Positions 22,748 to 33,308 of a stretch of 64,000 bases of DNA are shown in pieces. Source of the DNA: Aricia agestis (taxonomy: Eukaryota; Arthropoda; Insecta; Lepidoptera; Lycaenidae); assembly GCF_905147365.1 (NCBI RefSeq), contig NC_056423.1, positions 14,550,501 to 14,614,500 of the forward strand. The letters run 5' to 3'. Every line of letters starts with the position of its first letter. Positions within the stretch are counted from its first letter, which is position 1. A program made the position numbers and the translations under genes. The notes below the pieces were generated by a model, which saw nothing but the letters and a program-made list of their open reading frames with translations, was not told where the DNA came from and did not search any database.

Positions 22748-22934
22748 AAAATAAAAATAAAAAAATATTAATTTAGTAAAAATATAAATTTCAGTCGCGA
22801 TCGGAACGCGGTAACGATCAGTTGCTGTGTATGTTAAAAACAAGTCCTCTAAAAGTGTCGTATAATTACGTATTCACGCAAACTAAGTGCGAACTATCAT
22901 TACGTTAACATAAAAAAAAAAAACATAAGAAAAA

Positions 22935-23876
22935 ATGAGTGTTTGTGCTAAATGTAATGAGGAGGTTACCGAGGGAGTGTTGTGTAGTCAATGTCGCGGT
23001 TATCTACATTTCTCCTGTTCCGGTGTTTTGGAAACTACCTATCGCAAGATGACATCAGAAAAGAGGGAAAACTGGCGTTGTATTAGCTGCCGTAACACCA
23101 GTTCCCAAAATATTCCCAATCTGACTGACATCTTGAAGGAAATAAAGGATTTTCGTCAGTGTTTTGATGTAATGAAATCCGACATTAAGGATATGAAAGT
23201 TACAATTCAAGATCTTGCCTCTCAATGGAAAGATGTAAACTCACGATTGGAGGTCATGGAAGGACGTTTGGATAGCCTAGAACTCGCTACGGCTCAAATA
23301 AGTACGCTCCAGAAGGATCTTAACCTCGCTAATACTACAATTAAGGAATTGCGCTCTTCGAACACACAATTACTAATGGATAACGAAAAACGCGAACAAT
23401 TTGCTAGAAAAAATAACCTCGAAATATCAGGTGTACCTATACAAAAGGGAGAAAACTTAGAAAACATACTAAGTAGCATTTATACCAAAGTTGGATTGTC
23501 GTTGGATATAACCTGCATCAATTACATTCATCGCGTCCGCCGATTTGAAATGAAAAATGTAACTTCTAACCGGCCACCCGCCATTATCGTGTGTTACATT
23601 AGACAACGGAACAAGGATCAGCTGTTAGCCTCCGTGCGCACGCGCCGCGGTATGACTACGGCAGACATCGGGTTATCCGGTCCGAACAACAACATTTACA
23701 TAAGCGATCACTTAACACCGGCCAATAAACTAATACTGAAGCGGGCACGGGAACTGAAAATACAACACGACTACAAATATATTTGGGTCCGTGATTGCAA
23801 GATATTCGTGAGAAAATCGGACACTTCCAAAGCTATTCGCATTTCATCTGATGACGACCTAAAACGTATAATATGA
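22935..23876 (+). CDS. LINE ORF1 protein (313 aa; PHD-like finger, coiled coil)
   Basis: Residues 4-52 have PHD-finger spacing: CAKC, CSQC, HFSC, CISC (Cys4-His-Cys3). A long heptad-rich stretch follows (about 65-150), probably a coiled coil for trimerisation. Next comes NNLEISGVPIQKGENLENIL...NYIHRVRR, typical of the RRM/C-terminal domain of L1-type and related ORF1 proteins. The product would bind LINE RNA and form the ribonucleoprotein with ORF2. The ATG at 22935 follows an A-rich leader and is the first in frame. The frame is intact and of usual length. Confidence 0.85.
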   Translation: MSVCAKCNEEVTEGVLCSQCRGYLHFSCSGVLETTYRKMTSEKRENWRCISCRNTSSQNIPNLTDILKEIKDFRQCFDVMKSDIKDMKVTIQDLASQWKDVNSRLEVMEGRLDSLELATAQISTLQKDLNLANTTIKELRSSNTQLLMDNEKREQFARKNNLEISGVPIQKGENLENILSSIYTKVGLSLDITCINYIHRVRRFEMKNVTSNRPPAIIVCYIRQRNKDQLLASVRTRRGMTTADIGLSGPNNNIYISDHLTPANKLILKRARELKIQHDYKYIWVRDCKIFVRKSDTSKAIRISSDDDLKRII

Positions 23877-24254
23877 CTTTGTAGATTACACATTATGTTA
23901 CTAGTGCGTTTTCTTACGTACCGATGCAGTTTTTGTTGTATTCAAATTATTAAAATAACATTCTTGTACAATAAAAATATATTTCTTTATAAGTTACGAG
24001 GTAAGCTTTTACTACACCATATTACTAATACAAACATTGTGTTGTGTTTGTTGTGCTACTACAGTTATAAATTAAAATTATTAAATAATTATAATATAAA
24101 TTTAAATAATCTAAAAACAATGTTACATTATAATATTATTATTGTAAAATTTCTTTATCACTTTAAATGTCTTACGTCTCATGTTATAACGAGTGCCAGG
24201 TTACAAGTATTATCATATTCATATAATAATAAAATAATAATAATTATACTTTAA

Positions 24255-27155
24255 ATTTTCACACCTTTAATTTTGTATTACCAAAATGTAAGAGGCCTAC
24301 GAACTAAATCACATTCCTTTTTATCAGAAGTACTTCTGAATAATTATGATATAATCTGTTTGACAGAATCTTGGTTAAATGATAATTTTTACAGTTCAGA
24401 GTTTTTCGATGACAGATACGTAGTTTTTCGGCGAGATAGGAATGTGTCTTTGGTAGGTGCAGAGAGGGGCGGAGGAGTGATAATTGCTGTGCGAAGCGAT
24501 AAAAGCCCGGTTCCGCGTGACGAATGGAGTACTAATATGCACTATGATCACCTGTGGGTAAGTATTCCGCTTCCTTGTTTTAAATTGATACCTAGCATTC
24601 CTGCTCCCGCCTTCTTACATATTTGCTGTGTGTATATACCGCATTGTGACCGCCACAACACAGAATTGCACTTAATTTTTGAATCGATCAGCAATCTGAT
24701 GCAACAAAACCCGAGTGACATATTTCTCATAGTAGGTGACTTTAATGTTTCTCAAGGTGAATGGTACTATGATACTGATTTTAATTCTATGGTGATGCAG
24801 TCGAGTTTAAATAAATTAGTTCAATTAACTACTGACTTTATGAGTTTTACGAGCTTAAGACAGTTTAGTTCATCTTTTAATACCAGTAATAGATTATTGG
24901 ACCTGATTTTCTGTAACAGGGACTGCACTGTGACTAGTTGTAATGATCCGATGACCGCAGAGGATGAGCATCACAAATCATTAGTTATCGAATTATCTTT
25001 GGACGTGTCCCTTCCGTTGCATGAAAACTTAACAGAAAGAAAACTATTCCACATGGCTGACTATGATGCTGTTAGGTCAGAGCTATCGTCTACTGATTGG
25101 CAATCTAAGTTATCAGTGAAAAATAATATAAGTGTGAATTCTTTGGTGCAGGAATTCTATAACATCATTAATGATATTATAGACAGATATGTCCCTAGGC
25201 GTAAAGTTATCGACACAGCCCGCTATCCTCCTTGGTATAGCGTTCCATTAATAAAATTAGGCAAAGAGAAGCGAAAATTTCATACACGCTGGAAGCGGTA
25301 CGGTAATCCCTTAGATTACCTAACTTTTTCTACACTTAGAAAAAGGGAATCTAGTCTTAAAAAAATCGAATATCAAAAGTACATTAAAATAAGTGAAGAT
25401 AGCATAAATAAATGTCCCAAAATGTTTTGGCGGTTCGTCAAATCAAAATTACCGTATAATCATGTACCTCAAACAATCAAGTTTCAAAACCATATCTCAA
25501 ATACTGGCGAAGGCACATGTAATCTCTTTAGTAAATATTTCAGCTCAGTTTTTGTTAAAAGCGCTTTACGACCTCCCACGTATAATGTCAATTCAGTTTC
25601 ATCAAACTCCTTAGTGAATGTCAACTCAATCTTCATTGCTGAAGAGGTTATCCTTAAGGAACTCAAAAACATTGATATCCATAAAGGTCCTGGATATGAC
25701 GGGTTACATCCTATATTTATACGTAAATGCGCCAAGGAACTAAGTTTGCCTTTGTTTATTATTTACAATAAATCTCTAACGGAGGGCACATTTCCAATGA
25801 AATGGAAACAGGCCCTTATTACACCTATTCCTAAAAATGAAAATAGAAATGATGTCTCTCAGTACCGGCCGATATCGAAAGCTAATTTATTAGGTAAAAT
25901 ATTTGAAAAAATCGTCACACGCGAGCTAATGGGGTTATTAAAAAATCACATTTCTATTAATCAACATGGTTTTTGTAAGGGCCGTTCAGTCGAAACAAAT
26001 ATGCTTACTTTTACAAACTTCTTATTAAATGCCATGGATAAAAAGCTACAAGTAGACGTCGTGTATACCGATTTTTCCAAGGCTTTCGATAAAATAAATC
26101 ATGATCTACTTATAGAAAAGCTTTGGAACATCGGTATACATGGCGATCTACTGCGATGGATAACTTCCTATGTAAAAAATCGTTCCCAAGCAGTATCTAT
26201 AAAGGGTTATGTTTCCAGTTTCATAGATATTCCTTCAGGAATACCCCAAGGTTCACATGCCGGTCCTTTGCTGTTCATTCTGTATATCAATGATATTAAC
26301 AAGGTTATACGTTTTTCAAATTTATTGTTATACGCTGATGACGCAAAACTTTTCAAAATAATTGCTAATTTAGAGGATTTCAAGCAACTGCAATGTGATT
26401 TAAACAAATTATTTGAATATTGCTTAGTAAATCAACTTTTCTTAAACCTTGATAAGTGTTCCGTGATGTCTTATACGCGCAAACATAACCCACTTAAGTT
26501 TGATTACCAAATTAATGGCAATCCTCTCAATAGAGTCACAACTATTCGTGACCTTGGTATAATCATGGATTCCAAATTGTCATTTAATTTTCACATCGAC
26601 CATATTGTCAATAGAGCATTTCGTCAACTTGGATTTATATTAAGAATTTCGAAACCTTTTAAACAGCTCCACACGTTAAAAATCTTATACTTCAGCTTTG
26701 TTCGATCGATATTAGACTTTGCTTGCATAGTTTGGAGTCCGTATTACGCTTGTCATATTGCCCGCATTGAGAGGGTTCAGAAGAAATTTATTATGTCCTT
26801 AGAATTCGTTGGAAATCATGAATATATTTCTTATGAGACCTCACTCAGTCGACATTCACTAACGAGTCTCGTAAACCGCAGGAAAATGTTTGACCAAATT
26901 TACCTTTTTAAAATAATAAATAACCACATTGACGCCTCACACATTTTGGAATGCATCGATTTTAAAGTACCTAGACCTGGTTCTCGTTCACAAAATATAT
27001 TTTCCGTTCCTTTATATAAATCAGTTTATACTAGTAACTGTTTTCTAAAACGTAGCGTTAAGACTTACAATGAAGAATTTAAAGACCTTGATATATTCAA
27101 TATTAGCCTGCCTATTTATAAGTCAAAATTACAAAACCTGTTAAAAAATAAGTAA
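24255..27155 (+). CDS. LINE ORF2: endonuclease-reverse transcriptase
   Basis: Open from 24255; the conserved endonuclease start LYYQNVRGLRTK lies at 24270-24308 and no ATG precedes it, so I annotate from the frame opening. Endonuclease boxes: N in QNVRG, E in CLTESWLND, GDFN in VGDFNVSQGEW, and EDEHHKS where the SDH box is expected. Reverse transcriptase: motif A VYTDFSKAFDKINHDLL, motif B SGIPQGSHAGPLLF, motif C LLYADDAKLF, and DLGIIMDSKLSF after the palm. The enzyme nicks target DNA and primes cDNA synthesis on the LINE RNA. The lack of a start codon may mean the copy has a defective start, or that ORF2 is reached by unconventional initiation. Confidence 0.85.
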   Translation: MFTPLILYYQNVRGLRTKSHSFLSEVLLNNYDIICLTESWLNDNFYSSEFFDDRYVVFRRDRNVSLVGAERGGGVIIAVRSDKSPVPRDEWSTNMHYDHLWVSIPLPCFKLIPSIPAPAFLHICCVYIPHCDRHNTELHLIFESISNLMQQNPSDIFLIVGDFNVSQGEWYYDTDFNSMVMQSSLNKLVQLTTDFMSFTSLRQFSSSFNTSNRLLDLIFCNRDCTVTSCNDPMTAEDEHHKSLVIELSLDVSLPLHENLTERKLFHMADYDAVRSELSSTDWQSKLSVKNNISVNSLVQEFYNIINDIIDRYVPRRKVIDTARYPPWYSVPLIKLGKEKRKFHTRWKRYGNPLDYLTFSTLRKRESSLKKIEYQKYIKISEDSINKCPKMFWRFVKSKLPYNHVPQTIKFQNHISNTGEGTCNLFSKYFSSVFVKSALRPPTYNVNSVSSNSLVNVNSIFIAEEVILKELKNIDIHKGPGYDGLHPIFIRKCAKELSLPLFIIYNKSLTEGTFPMKWKQALITPIPKNENRNDVSQYRPISKANLLGKIFEKIVTRELMGLLKNHISINQHGFCKGRSVETNMLTFTNFLLNAMDKKLQVDVVYTDFSKAFDKINHDLLIEKLWNIGIHGDLLRWITSYVKNRSQAVSIKGYVSSFIDIPSGIPQGSHAGPLLFILYINDINKVIRFSNLLLYADDAKLFKIIANLEDFKQLQCDLNKLFEYCLVNQLFLNLDKCSVMSYTRKHNPLKFDYQINGNPLNRVTTIRDLGIIMDSKLSFNFHIDHIVNRAFRQLGFILRISKPFKQLHTLKILYFSFVRSILDFACIVWSPYYACHIARIERVQKKFIMSLEFVGNHEYISYETSLSRHSLTSLVNRRKMFDQIYLFKIINNHIDASHILECIDFKVPRPGSRSQNIFSVPLYKSVYTSNCFLKRSVKTYNEEFKDLDIFNISLPIYKSKLQNLLKNK

Positions 27156-27477
27156 TGTATAATAAGTGTATAAATTATAAAAGCATATATTTCTGTAAAA
27201 TTAAATTAGTAAAAATTTTATGGAACTACTAGTTTTTAAGTAAAAATTGTATTATATTAAGCTAATTTAAAAAAAAAAACTGTTTGTTTCCTAAATAAAG
27301 TAAAATAAAAAAATAAAAAATAAATAATTAACATGTTCTCGGTTGCATAGTATGGTGTTCAATAGCGACCGATACCCAGGAGGTTATTTTTAAAATAATT
27401 TAATGTATTAATTAAAAAAAAACATTCTTATTATATTGTCAAGTGAACACGTTTTAACAAATAATGTTTTCCCTCAG

Positions 27478-28947
27478 GACGTGGACATGGAGTTCCTGAG
27501 CAACTGCACCGTCGACCTCCGCCACAACAACATCAGCGTGGTGGCCGCCCCCGCCCCCGCCCCCGCACCCTCTGCCCTGGAGCTGCGCCTCGCCGACAAC
27601 CCGCTCGTCTGCGACTGCCGCATGTTCCCGCTCGCCCGCGCCCTGCGCGCCGCCCCCGCCGCCCCCCGCCTGCCCGGCGCCGTCTGCGCCGCCCCGCCCG
27701 CCCTCGCCGGCACCGCCCTGCGCGAACTCGACCCCGCCGTCCTCGCCTGCGACGTCGCCGACTGCGACCCCGACTGCGTCTGCACCTTCCGCCCCGCCGA
27801 GCGCCGTCTGCGCCTCGCCTGCGCCGCACCGCCCGCCCGCGCGCCCCGCATCGAGGGCGACATCGACGTCGAGCTGCGCCTCACCGCGCCGCCGCCCCCC
27901 GAGCTGCGCCCCCCGCCCGGCGTCACGCGCCTTGACCTCGCCGGCCTCGGGCTCGCGGAGCCGCCCCGCCTGCCCCCGCGCCCCCTCCCTGCGCCGCGCC
28001 TCGACCTCGACCTCCGCAACAACAGCCTGCGCCGCCCGCCTCTCGAGGCGTTGGCGGCGGGCTGCGGCGCGCTACTCGCCGGCAATCCGCTCGCCTGCGA
28101 CTGCGCCGCGCGCTCCGACCTGCTGCGCCTCGAGGCCCTACGCCACCTCGTGCGCGACTTCGAGCTCGTGCGGTGCGCGGGCGGCGGCGCGCTGGCTGGC
28201 GTGCGTGTCGCGCGTCTGTGCGTCGCGCGTGACTCCGCTGTCGCCGGCGCCGGCGTCGCGCTGGCGGCGCTGGCCGCGGTGCTACTGCTGCTGTGGGGCG
28301 CGCGCCGGCACCGTGCCGCGCTGCGCCGCATCCTGGTGAAATTAGGGCTGGCGGCGGAGCTCGCGCCGCCGGCGAGCGAGCTGGAGTACGACGCGACCGT
28401 GTGCTTTGCGCCGGCTGACGCGGCGTGGGCGTGGGCGCTGGTCGCGCGGCTGGAGCGCGCGGGGCTGCGGTTGTGCGTGCCGGAGCGCGACTGGGCGCCG
28501 GGCGGCGTGATCGCCGAGCAGGTTGCGCGGTCGGCGGCGCGCGCGCGGCTAGCGCTGGTAGTGGTGTCCGGGGCGCTGGGGGAGGCGGCGTGGGCGCGGT
28601 TAGAGCTGGCCGCGGCGGCGGCGCACGGCGGCGCGCTGCTGCTGGTGCGGGAGCCGGCGGCGCTGCAGCTGCCGGCGCTGCGCCCGGTGCTGCCGGCCGC
28701 CCGCCGCCTGCGCGCGGACGACCCGCGCCTGGCGGAGCGGCTGGAGCGCGCGCTGCGGCGCGGGGGGGTTGGAGGGGCGCTGGGCCGCGTGCGGCTGCGC
28801 CCCGCCCACCTCGCCGCCGCCGGCAAGGGCTCCGAGCTGGTGCTATCGGCGGTGGACCTGTCCCCGGCCTGGCCGCCGCCCGCCGCCGCCGCCGACGTCG
28901 ACCTGCTGTTCGACCCGCAGAAGCCGGCGCCGGCCGCCGCACTGTGA
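27478..28947 (+). CDS. Toll-like receptor, terminal exon (LRRCT-LRRNT-LRRCT, TM, TIR)
   Basis: A 489-codon exon after acceptor CCCTCAG, phase 0, ending TGA at 28945. In order: end of an LRR (VDLRHNNISVV), first LRRCT (NPLVCDC at residue 41), LRRNT (CDPDCVC near 97), a short LRR, second LRRCT (NPLACDC near 203), membrane segment about 253-274 (AVAGAGVALAALAAVLLLLW), TIR about 302-430. The double cysteine cluster is the arthropod Toll arrangement. TIR box 1 is YDATVCFAPAD (usually FDAFISYS) and box 2 keeps RDWAPGG (RDxxPG); I see no box-3 FW. The receptor would signal at the plasma membrane through MyD88-type adaptors; whether this divergent TIR does so is open. The exon is extremely GC- and Ala/Arg/Pro-rich. 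No obvious disabling mutation. Confidence 0.88.
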   Translation, partial: DVDMEFLSNCTVDLRHNNISVVAAPAPAPAPSALELRLADNPLVCDCRMFPLARALRAAPAAPRLPGAVCAAPPALAGTALRELDPAVLACDVADCDPDCVCTFRPAERRLRLACAAPPARAPRIEGDIDVELRLTAPPPPELRPPPGVTRLDLAGLGLAEPPRLPPRPLPAPRLDLDLRNNSLRRPPLEALAAGCGALLAGNPLACDCAARSDLLRLEALRHLVRDFELVRCAGGGALAGVRVARLCVARDSAVAGAGVALAALAAVLLLLWGARRHRAALRRILVKLGLAAELAPPASELEYDATVCFAPADAAWAWALVARLERAGLRLCVPERDWAPGGVIAEQVARSAARARLALVVVSGALGEAAWARLELAAAAAHGGALLLVREPAALQLPALRPVLPAARRLRADDPRLAERLERALRRGGVGGALGRVRLRPAHLAAAGKGSELVLSAVDLSPAWPPPAAAADVDLLFDPQKPAPAAAL

Positions 28948-31130
28948 CGCCCGCCCAGCTAGAGGGACCGCGTCGCGTCGCCGACGGCCGGAGGAACGGC
29001 TTTAAGTGTGACGGCACCGAACGATCTCGTCGATGATCGAGTCCCCTTTTTTTAAACTTGTAAAACTTGTGAAGTCTTCCAGTTTTTTATTAGTATGAAC
29101 TATGAAGTAAGTACATATTATTAATACATATTTTGGTGCGATAATTAATTATTTAGATAGCTGGTTTTATAAGGGTTGTAGTCGGTGACGAATATGTATT
29201 TTGTGAATCTCACGTCGGGAACGACTTGAAGTATTTGAATGTAACACCGGTACTGATATTATTGACCTCCTGTTTAGTGTTTACGTTGGTATGCAGCTAG
29301 TACGTATTGAACTAAATTGATTGTTTTGGGCAACTAAATACACGGGCGACTATATTTTGTCACCTACCTGTCGTTGTGTGATAGATACAATAATTTTAAA
29401 TGTTTCACCATTGAAAAGTGGCGGACGAATCTCATAATATTATAATAATTATTGTTTTAATATAATGCATTTTTATTTATTATGTTTACATATATTGTAC
29501 ACTTTTACATATTATAACTTTTATATTTAAATATTATTATAACGATGATCTACCGAAAGATCTGTCTATAAATGTTAAGATCTGAAAATGGTGCTTTATT
29601 TACACGTAATTTTTGTATTAGATAAGATAATATTATTATGTTTTGTCTTTATAATTTTTGTTGTAGTGTCGTAATGTATAATATTGTGAAATATTTTGTG
29701 AATTGATTGGCCACTTATATAAAAATCCAAGACAAGGGACAATGGGCCAATTTGGGCTATCGACGGCCACTGATGAAATTAGTGTCAAATGAAAGAACAG
29801 ATATTTAGGAACAACTTTTGTTTTGGACATGTTTTTTAGTTTAGGTTTGAGGTTAGGTTAGGTTACCAGCAGTGGAATTAAGTGATATTATTGAACACGA
29901 AGTAAGTACTAATAAACACTGGTCCTCCTTATAAAAAACCTTTACCTTCCCGCTTTTGCTCTAAACATAAGCTTATTAGATACTTATTAAATTATACATA
30001 TCATCTTGAAAAATAAAAATATATTTTAATTTTTATCCACTTTGAAGTTAAATTTGGCGATGAGATTTCTCCACTGCAATTGGAGGACTGCTAAATATGA
30101 ATATATGTTAGAATTGTCTATGGCCGCGGATAGCCCACGCTCCATACAAAACTGCCCATCCTCCTTTGGCTAGGACTATATTCATAAGGTAACGAGGTCG
30201 TTTAACATAATATATTTTTAATATTATGGCTGCCAAGACAAAACGTTTTACTCCTATTACCCCGGTATTGCTAGCGTCAATGTATTTTTTCCCATGTTTG
30301 CCATCAGATTCTACCGGACCTATACATTTTCGTAAGTCAAAACAGCTTGGATTGTTATAAAACGTCAGTTGTGTATATAAATCAGCTATACTATGAGCAC
30401 TGTAGCGTCTGCAGTAAAGCACGGGTGACAGGTTCAGTAAGGCTGTTTACAAACACGCGTAACGGCACGGTATCGCCGCCGTGTGTGTAAACAGCCTAAC
30501 GTTTCGTTTTGTTCTTGAAAGTTGCTACGATTTACAAATTAGTATTTCAGCTGTACCACTAGTATTGTAGTAACTTGAATTTAACCTAGCTAGAATATTC
30601 TACAGTTAATAGGTAACATTTGACATCTGTCAGATTATTATCCATAGTTCTTAAAACATCGATCAAAACGATTATATCGATGAAAGCCACTCTGACATTG
30701 GCAACTCACCGAGGCGGCCATTTTTAAAAGAAGATTATATCGATGACATCGATATTCGATACGGACTTGAAATAAAACATTTTAATTTTATACACCCAAC
30801 TATAGTCTACAAATAAAATGCCAGTGTTACCCGTAACATGCTATTGTGCACATACTATAGAAAACTACCTATTACTATTATTATTATGTATAAGTAATTT
30901 AAATCATGATTAAATTTAAAATACAATTCACCGATACTGATTAAGAAAATGTAATGATTTGAGCCATCTCTAGTCAATCATTATTAAAGCGATTTATGAC
31001 ATTATAAAATTTGTTTTTATTTAGCAGTATTTTATACCTATTTATATAACACATTTTATACATGGTACCGTCTGCCCTTTTATTTTGGCTGGACCGTAAA
31101 CCACGGATGTAGTGTTCGGAAAAAACATGT
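28948..31130. other. 3' flank of the Toll-like receptor, no further gene recognised
   Basis: Includes the 3'UTR; the first + strand AATAAA I see is near 29909. A short GTTTACAAACACGC hairpin lies near 30440-30510. The 104-codon - strand frame 30108-30422 has no recognised similarity. Confidence 0.4.
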
Positions 31131-31138
31131 ACCATACA

Positions 31139-31795
31139 ATGGCCGTGTTCGTCGGCGTAATTTTTAGCGCATTCGCTGCAAAACCTAGTTATTGCGCATG
31201 TCCAAATCATGTCATGCCATGGCAACGACAACTGTTTACGACTTGACATTTAACCCAATTGCAATTTGTTGGTGGCGTTGCAATGAACAAACCAGTGGGA
31301 GAGCCATGCTTCGGCACGTATGGGCCAGCTCGACCGGAGAAATACCACACTCTCACAGAAAACCTGCGTGAAACAGCGCTTGCGCTGTGTTTCACCGAGT
31401 GAGTGAGTTTACCGGAGGCCCAATCCCCTACCCTATTCCCTTCCCTACCTTCCCCTATTCCCTTCCCTTCCCATCCCTACCCTCCCCTGTTACCCTATTC
31501 CCTCTTAAAAGGCCGGCAACGCACCTGCATCTCTTCTGATGCTACGAGTGTCCATGGGTGACGGAAGTTGCTTTCCATCAGGTGACCCGTTTGCTCGTTT
31601 GCCCTCTTATTTCATAAAAAAAAAAAAATATTTTAATTATTAATTTATGTTTAGCTTTTATTATTTTAATCATGTATAAACAATTAGGACGTTGTTTACG
31701 ACTTGACCAGCAACTTGTTATGGCGTTGCCATGACATCTTTTGGACATGCGCAATAAAAGGTTTGTCCAAAAATACGCCGACGAACACGGCCAAT
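31139..31795. mobile_element. inverted-repeat MITE carrying a SINE insertion
   Basis: The left end, GGCCGTGTTCGTCGGCGTA (31141) through TTGCGCATGTCCAAA and CATGGCAACG, is mirrored in inverted order at 31721-31792 (CGTTGCCATGAC, TTTGGACATGCGCAATA, CGCCGACGAACACGGCC). Arms ~75-90 bp. The SINE at 31291-31628 lies between them. Confidence 0.7.
31291..31628 (+). mobile_element. lepidopteran SINE
   Basis: Contains GTGGGAGAGCCATGCTTCGG, CACTCTCACAGAAAAC, a CCCTATTCCCTTCCCTACC-type C/T-rich core, AAAAGGCCGGCAACGCACCT, and TTTCCATCAGGTGACCCGTT before an A tail (31616-31628). I recognise this as a very common lepidopteran SINE type. It does not encode protein. Confidence 0.8.
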
Positions 31796-31799
31796 ATGT

Positions 31800-32035
31800 A
31801 GTATTGAAAGAGTGGTGTTGAGTTTTCTGTATGTGATATACAAATAATACAAAATACAAATATTTATTGGCCAAAAAACAAAAATTAACATAATATGCGA
31901 TAATGGATCCCCACACTAGGCGATGCCTGTCCTGTGGGGACGAGACGAAGTTACGATAATTACATAATTTTATGTTTTTAAAATAATTACTAATATAATT
32001 ACACTAAATTAAAAGTTATTTTATTGATGTTATTA
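31800..32035. other. AT-rich spacer, nothing recognised
   Basis: No gene or clear repeat between the MITE and the GT microsatellite. Confidence 0.35.
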
Positions 32036-32166
32036 GTGTGAGTGTGTGTATGCGCGAGTGCGTGTGCGTGAGTGTTGTGTGTGTGTATGTGTGTGCGTGG
32101 GTATGTGCGCGTGTGCGTGGGTATGTGCGCGTGTGCGTGCGTGTGTGAGTGTGTGTGAGAGCGCGC

Positions 32167-32197
<31 letters not shown>

Positions 32198-32212
32198 TGT
32201 GTGTGTGTTTAT
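32036..32212. repeat. GT microsatellite with an internal (GC)n tract
   Basis: Alternating purine-pyrimidine over ~175 bp: interrupted GT/GC repeats, an uninterrupted GC run at about 32160-32181, then (GT)n. Such tracts can adopt Z-DNA. Confidence 0.9.
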
Positions 32213-33258
32213 GTGAGCATGACTTTATTCGGTAATTTTGATCATATTTTCAGCTTCCTCATAAGAAATTCCAAGAAGAGTTTCAGAAACAACAGTCTTA
32301 GCTTTCATAAAAGATAACTTATCAATTTGGCATAATTTAATAAGGTTATTGTATGTGTAAGGCAGGAGAAACAAGCCAAATTTTTGAGCGAACGAAGTTT
32401 TGACAGCGACTGCGGGAACTCTATAAGACCGTTGTTTCATTAGTGTTATGTAATGGGAGGAGCTAAGGATATGCTTGTGCATAGCCATTCCTGCTCTTAG
32501 TATGTAGAGTTTCCTAACACTTAATACACGACATATTGACCATTAATCACGGGCGTATATATAGCTTTGATAAGGGTGGTCCCTAACGTAAAAAAGCAGC
32601 AAATAGGCAACGTGTTTAGGAAATAAATAAAAAAATTATACATGTACCGCACCGATTTTAATCGGCGAGGTACATATCGACGGGTGAAAGCAAAAGTGGC
32701 ATATCTCGAAAAACCCAACTTTACAGTAGAGCCAAAAACTTTTTTAAAAATTCATAACTTCTATATTTATCAACAAAGAACGTTAAAATTGGAACGTATT
32801 TATATTAATTTTAGGCCTAAACGATGAGTTTGTTAAAATTGTTCTAAAGTTGATATTTCATTGATTTTTTACAAATTACGACAAAATATTTTTCTATTTT
32901 ATGCAGCAGAAATGTTGTATCTTTGAGAGGAAATGTATAGACAACTTAAAAAAGCAAATTTTTTTGAGCGACGGATCTGTCGTATTTCAAATATAACATG
33001 CTCCTACAAATTTAATTTCGCCGTATCTTGTTTACTTAATTAAATTACATTACAGCTTTTGGTTTAAGTGCAAAATCGGCGACAGACGTTGTTAAAATGG
33101 AATACTGTATCTTAAAGTGAATGAATTGTTTATTTTAAAAGAATGTCATTATAACATATTATAAGAAATAATCCGATTATTTACTGTTATACGTTTATAA
33201 TATAAGAAAATAAACAGGGAATTTTACATGTGTTCAGCAGAAAATTGCGTGAAAAACG

Positions 33259-33308
33259 CACGGTGGAAGACTGCCACTCATTATGGTGAGTGGCAGTCTT
33301 CCACCGTG
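33259..33308. repeat. perfect 22-bp-arm palindrome
   Basis: Arms 33259-33280 (CACGGTGGAAGACTGCCACT...) and 33287-33308 are exact reverse complements around a 6-nt loop, next to the LINE remnant. Confidence 0.85.

Larger units (their letters stand above)
22792..27328 (+). mobile_element. near-full-length two-ORF LINE in the Toll-receptor intron
   Basis: Starts about CAGTCGCGATCGG (22792), with a ~140-nt 5'UTR, ORF1 (22935-23876), a ~380-nt very AT-rich gap, ORF2 (24255-27155), a 3'UTR, and an A/T-rich tail (27293-27328). Domain order and the PHD-type ORF1 place it in the Jockey/CR1 group. I could not identify target duplications because both flanks are A/T runs. Both ORFs are long and open, so this is a fairly young copy. 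Confidence 0.8.
18224..27477 (+). other. Toll-like receptor last intron (9254 bp)
   Basis: Bounded by the donor GTGCGC at 18224 and the acceptor TTTTCCCTCAG ending at 27477. It contains a MITE, a LINE endonuclease fragment, a run of AT-rich DNA (19.0-22.6 kb) where I see no gene, and a complete-looking two-ORF LINE in the same orientation as the receptor gene. Confidence 0.7.

Noticed and set aside
23895..24254. 119-aa ORF between the two LINE ORFs
   Set aside because: Extremely A/T-rich, composed of Leu/Ile/Asn/Tyr runs; inter-ORF spacer rather than a third protein.
27474..29036. Long antisense and alternate-frame ORFs (up to 450 aa) over the Toll terminal exon
   Set aside because: Very GC-rich DNA lacks stop codons in all frames; only the + frame with LRRCT, TM and TIR features makes sense.
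30108..30422. 104-aa - strand frame downstream of the Toll gene
   Set aside because: No recognised domain, AT-rich flanks, no splice or promoter evidence.
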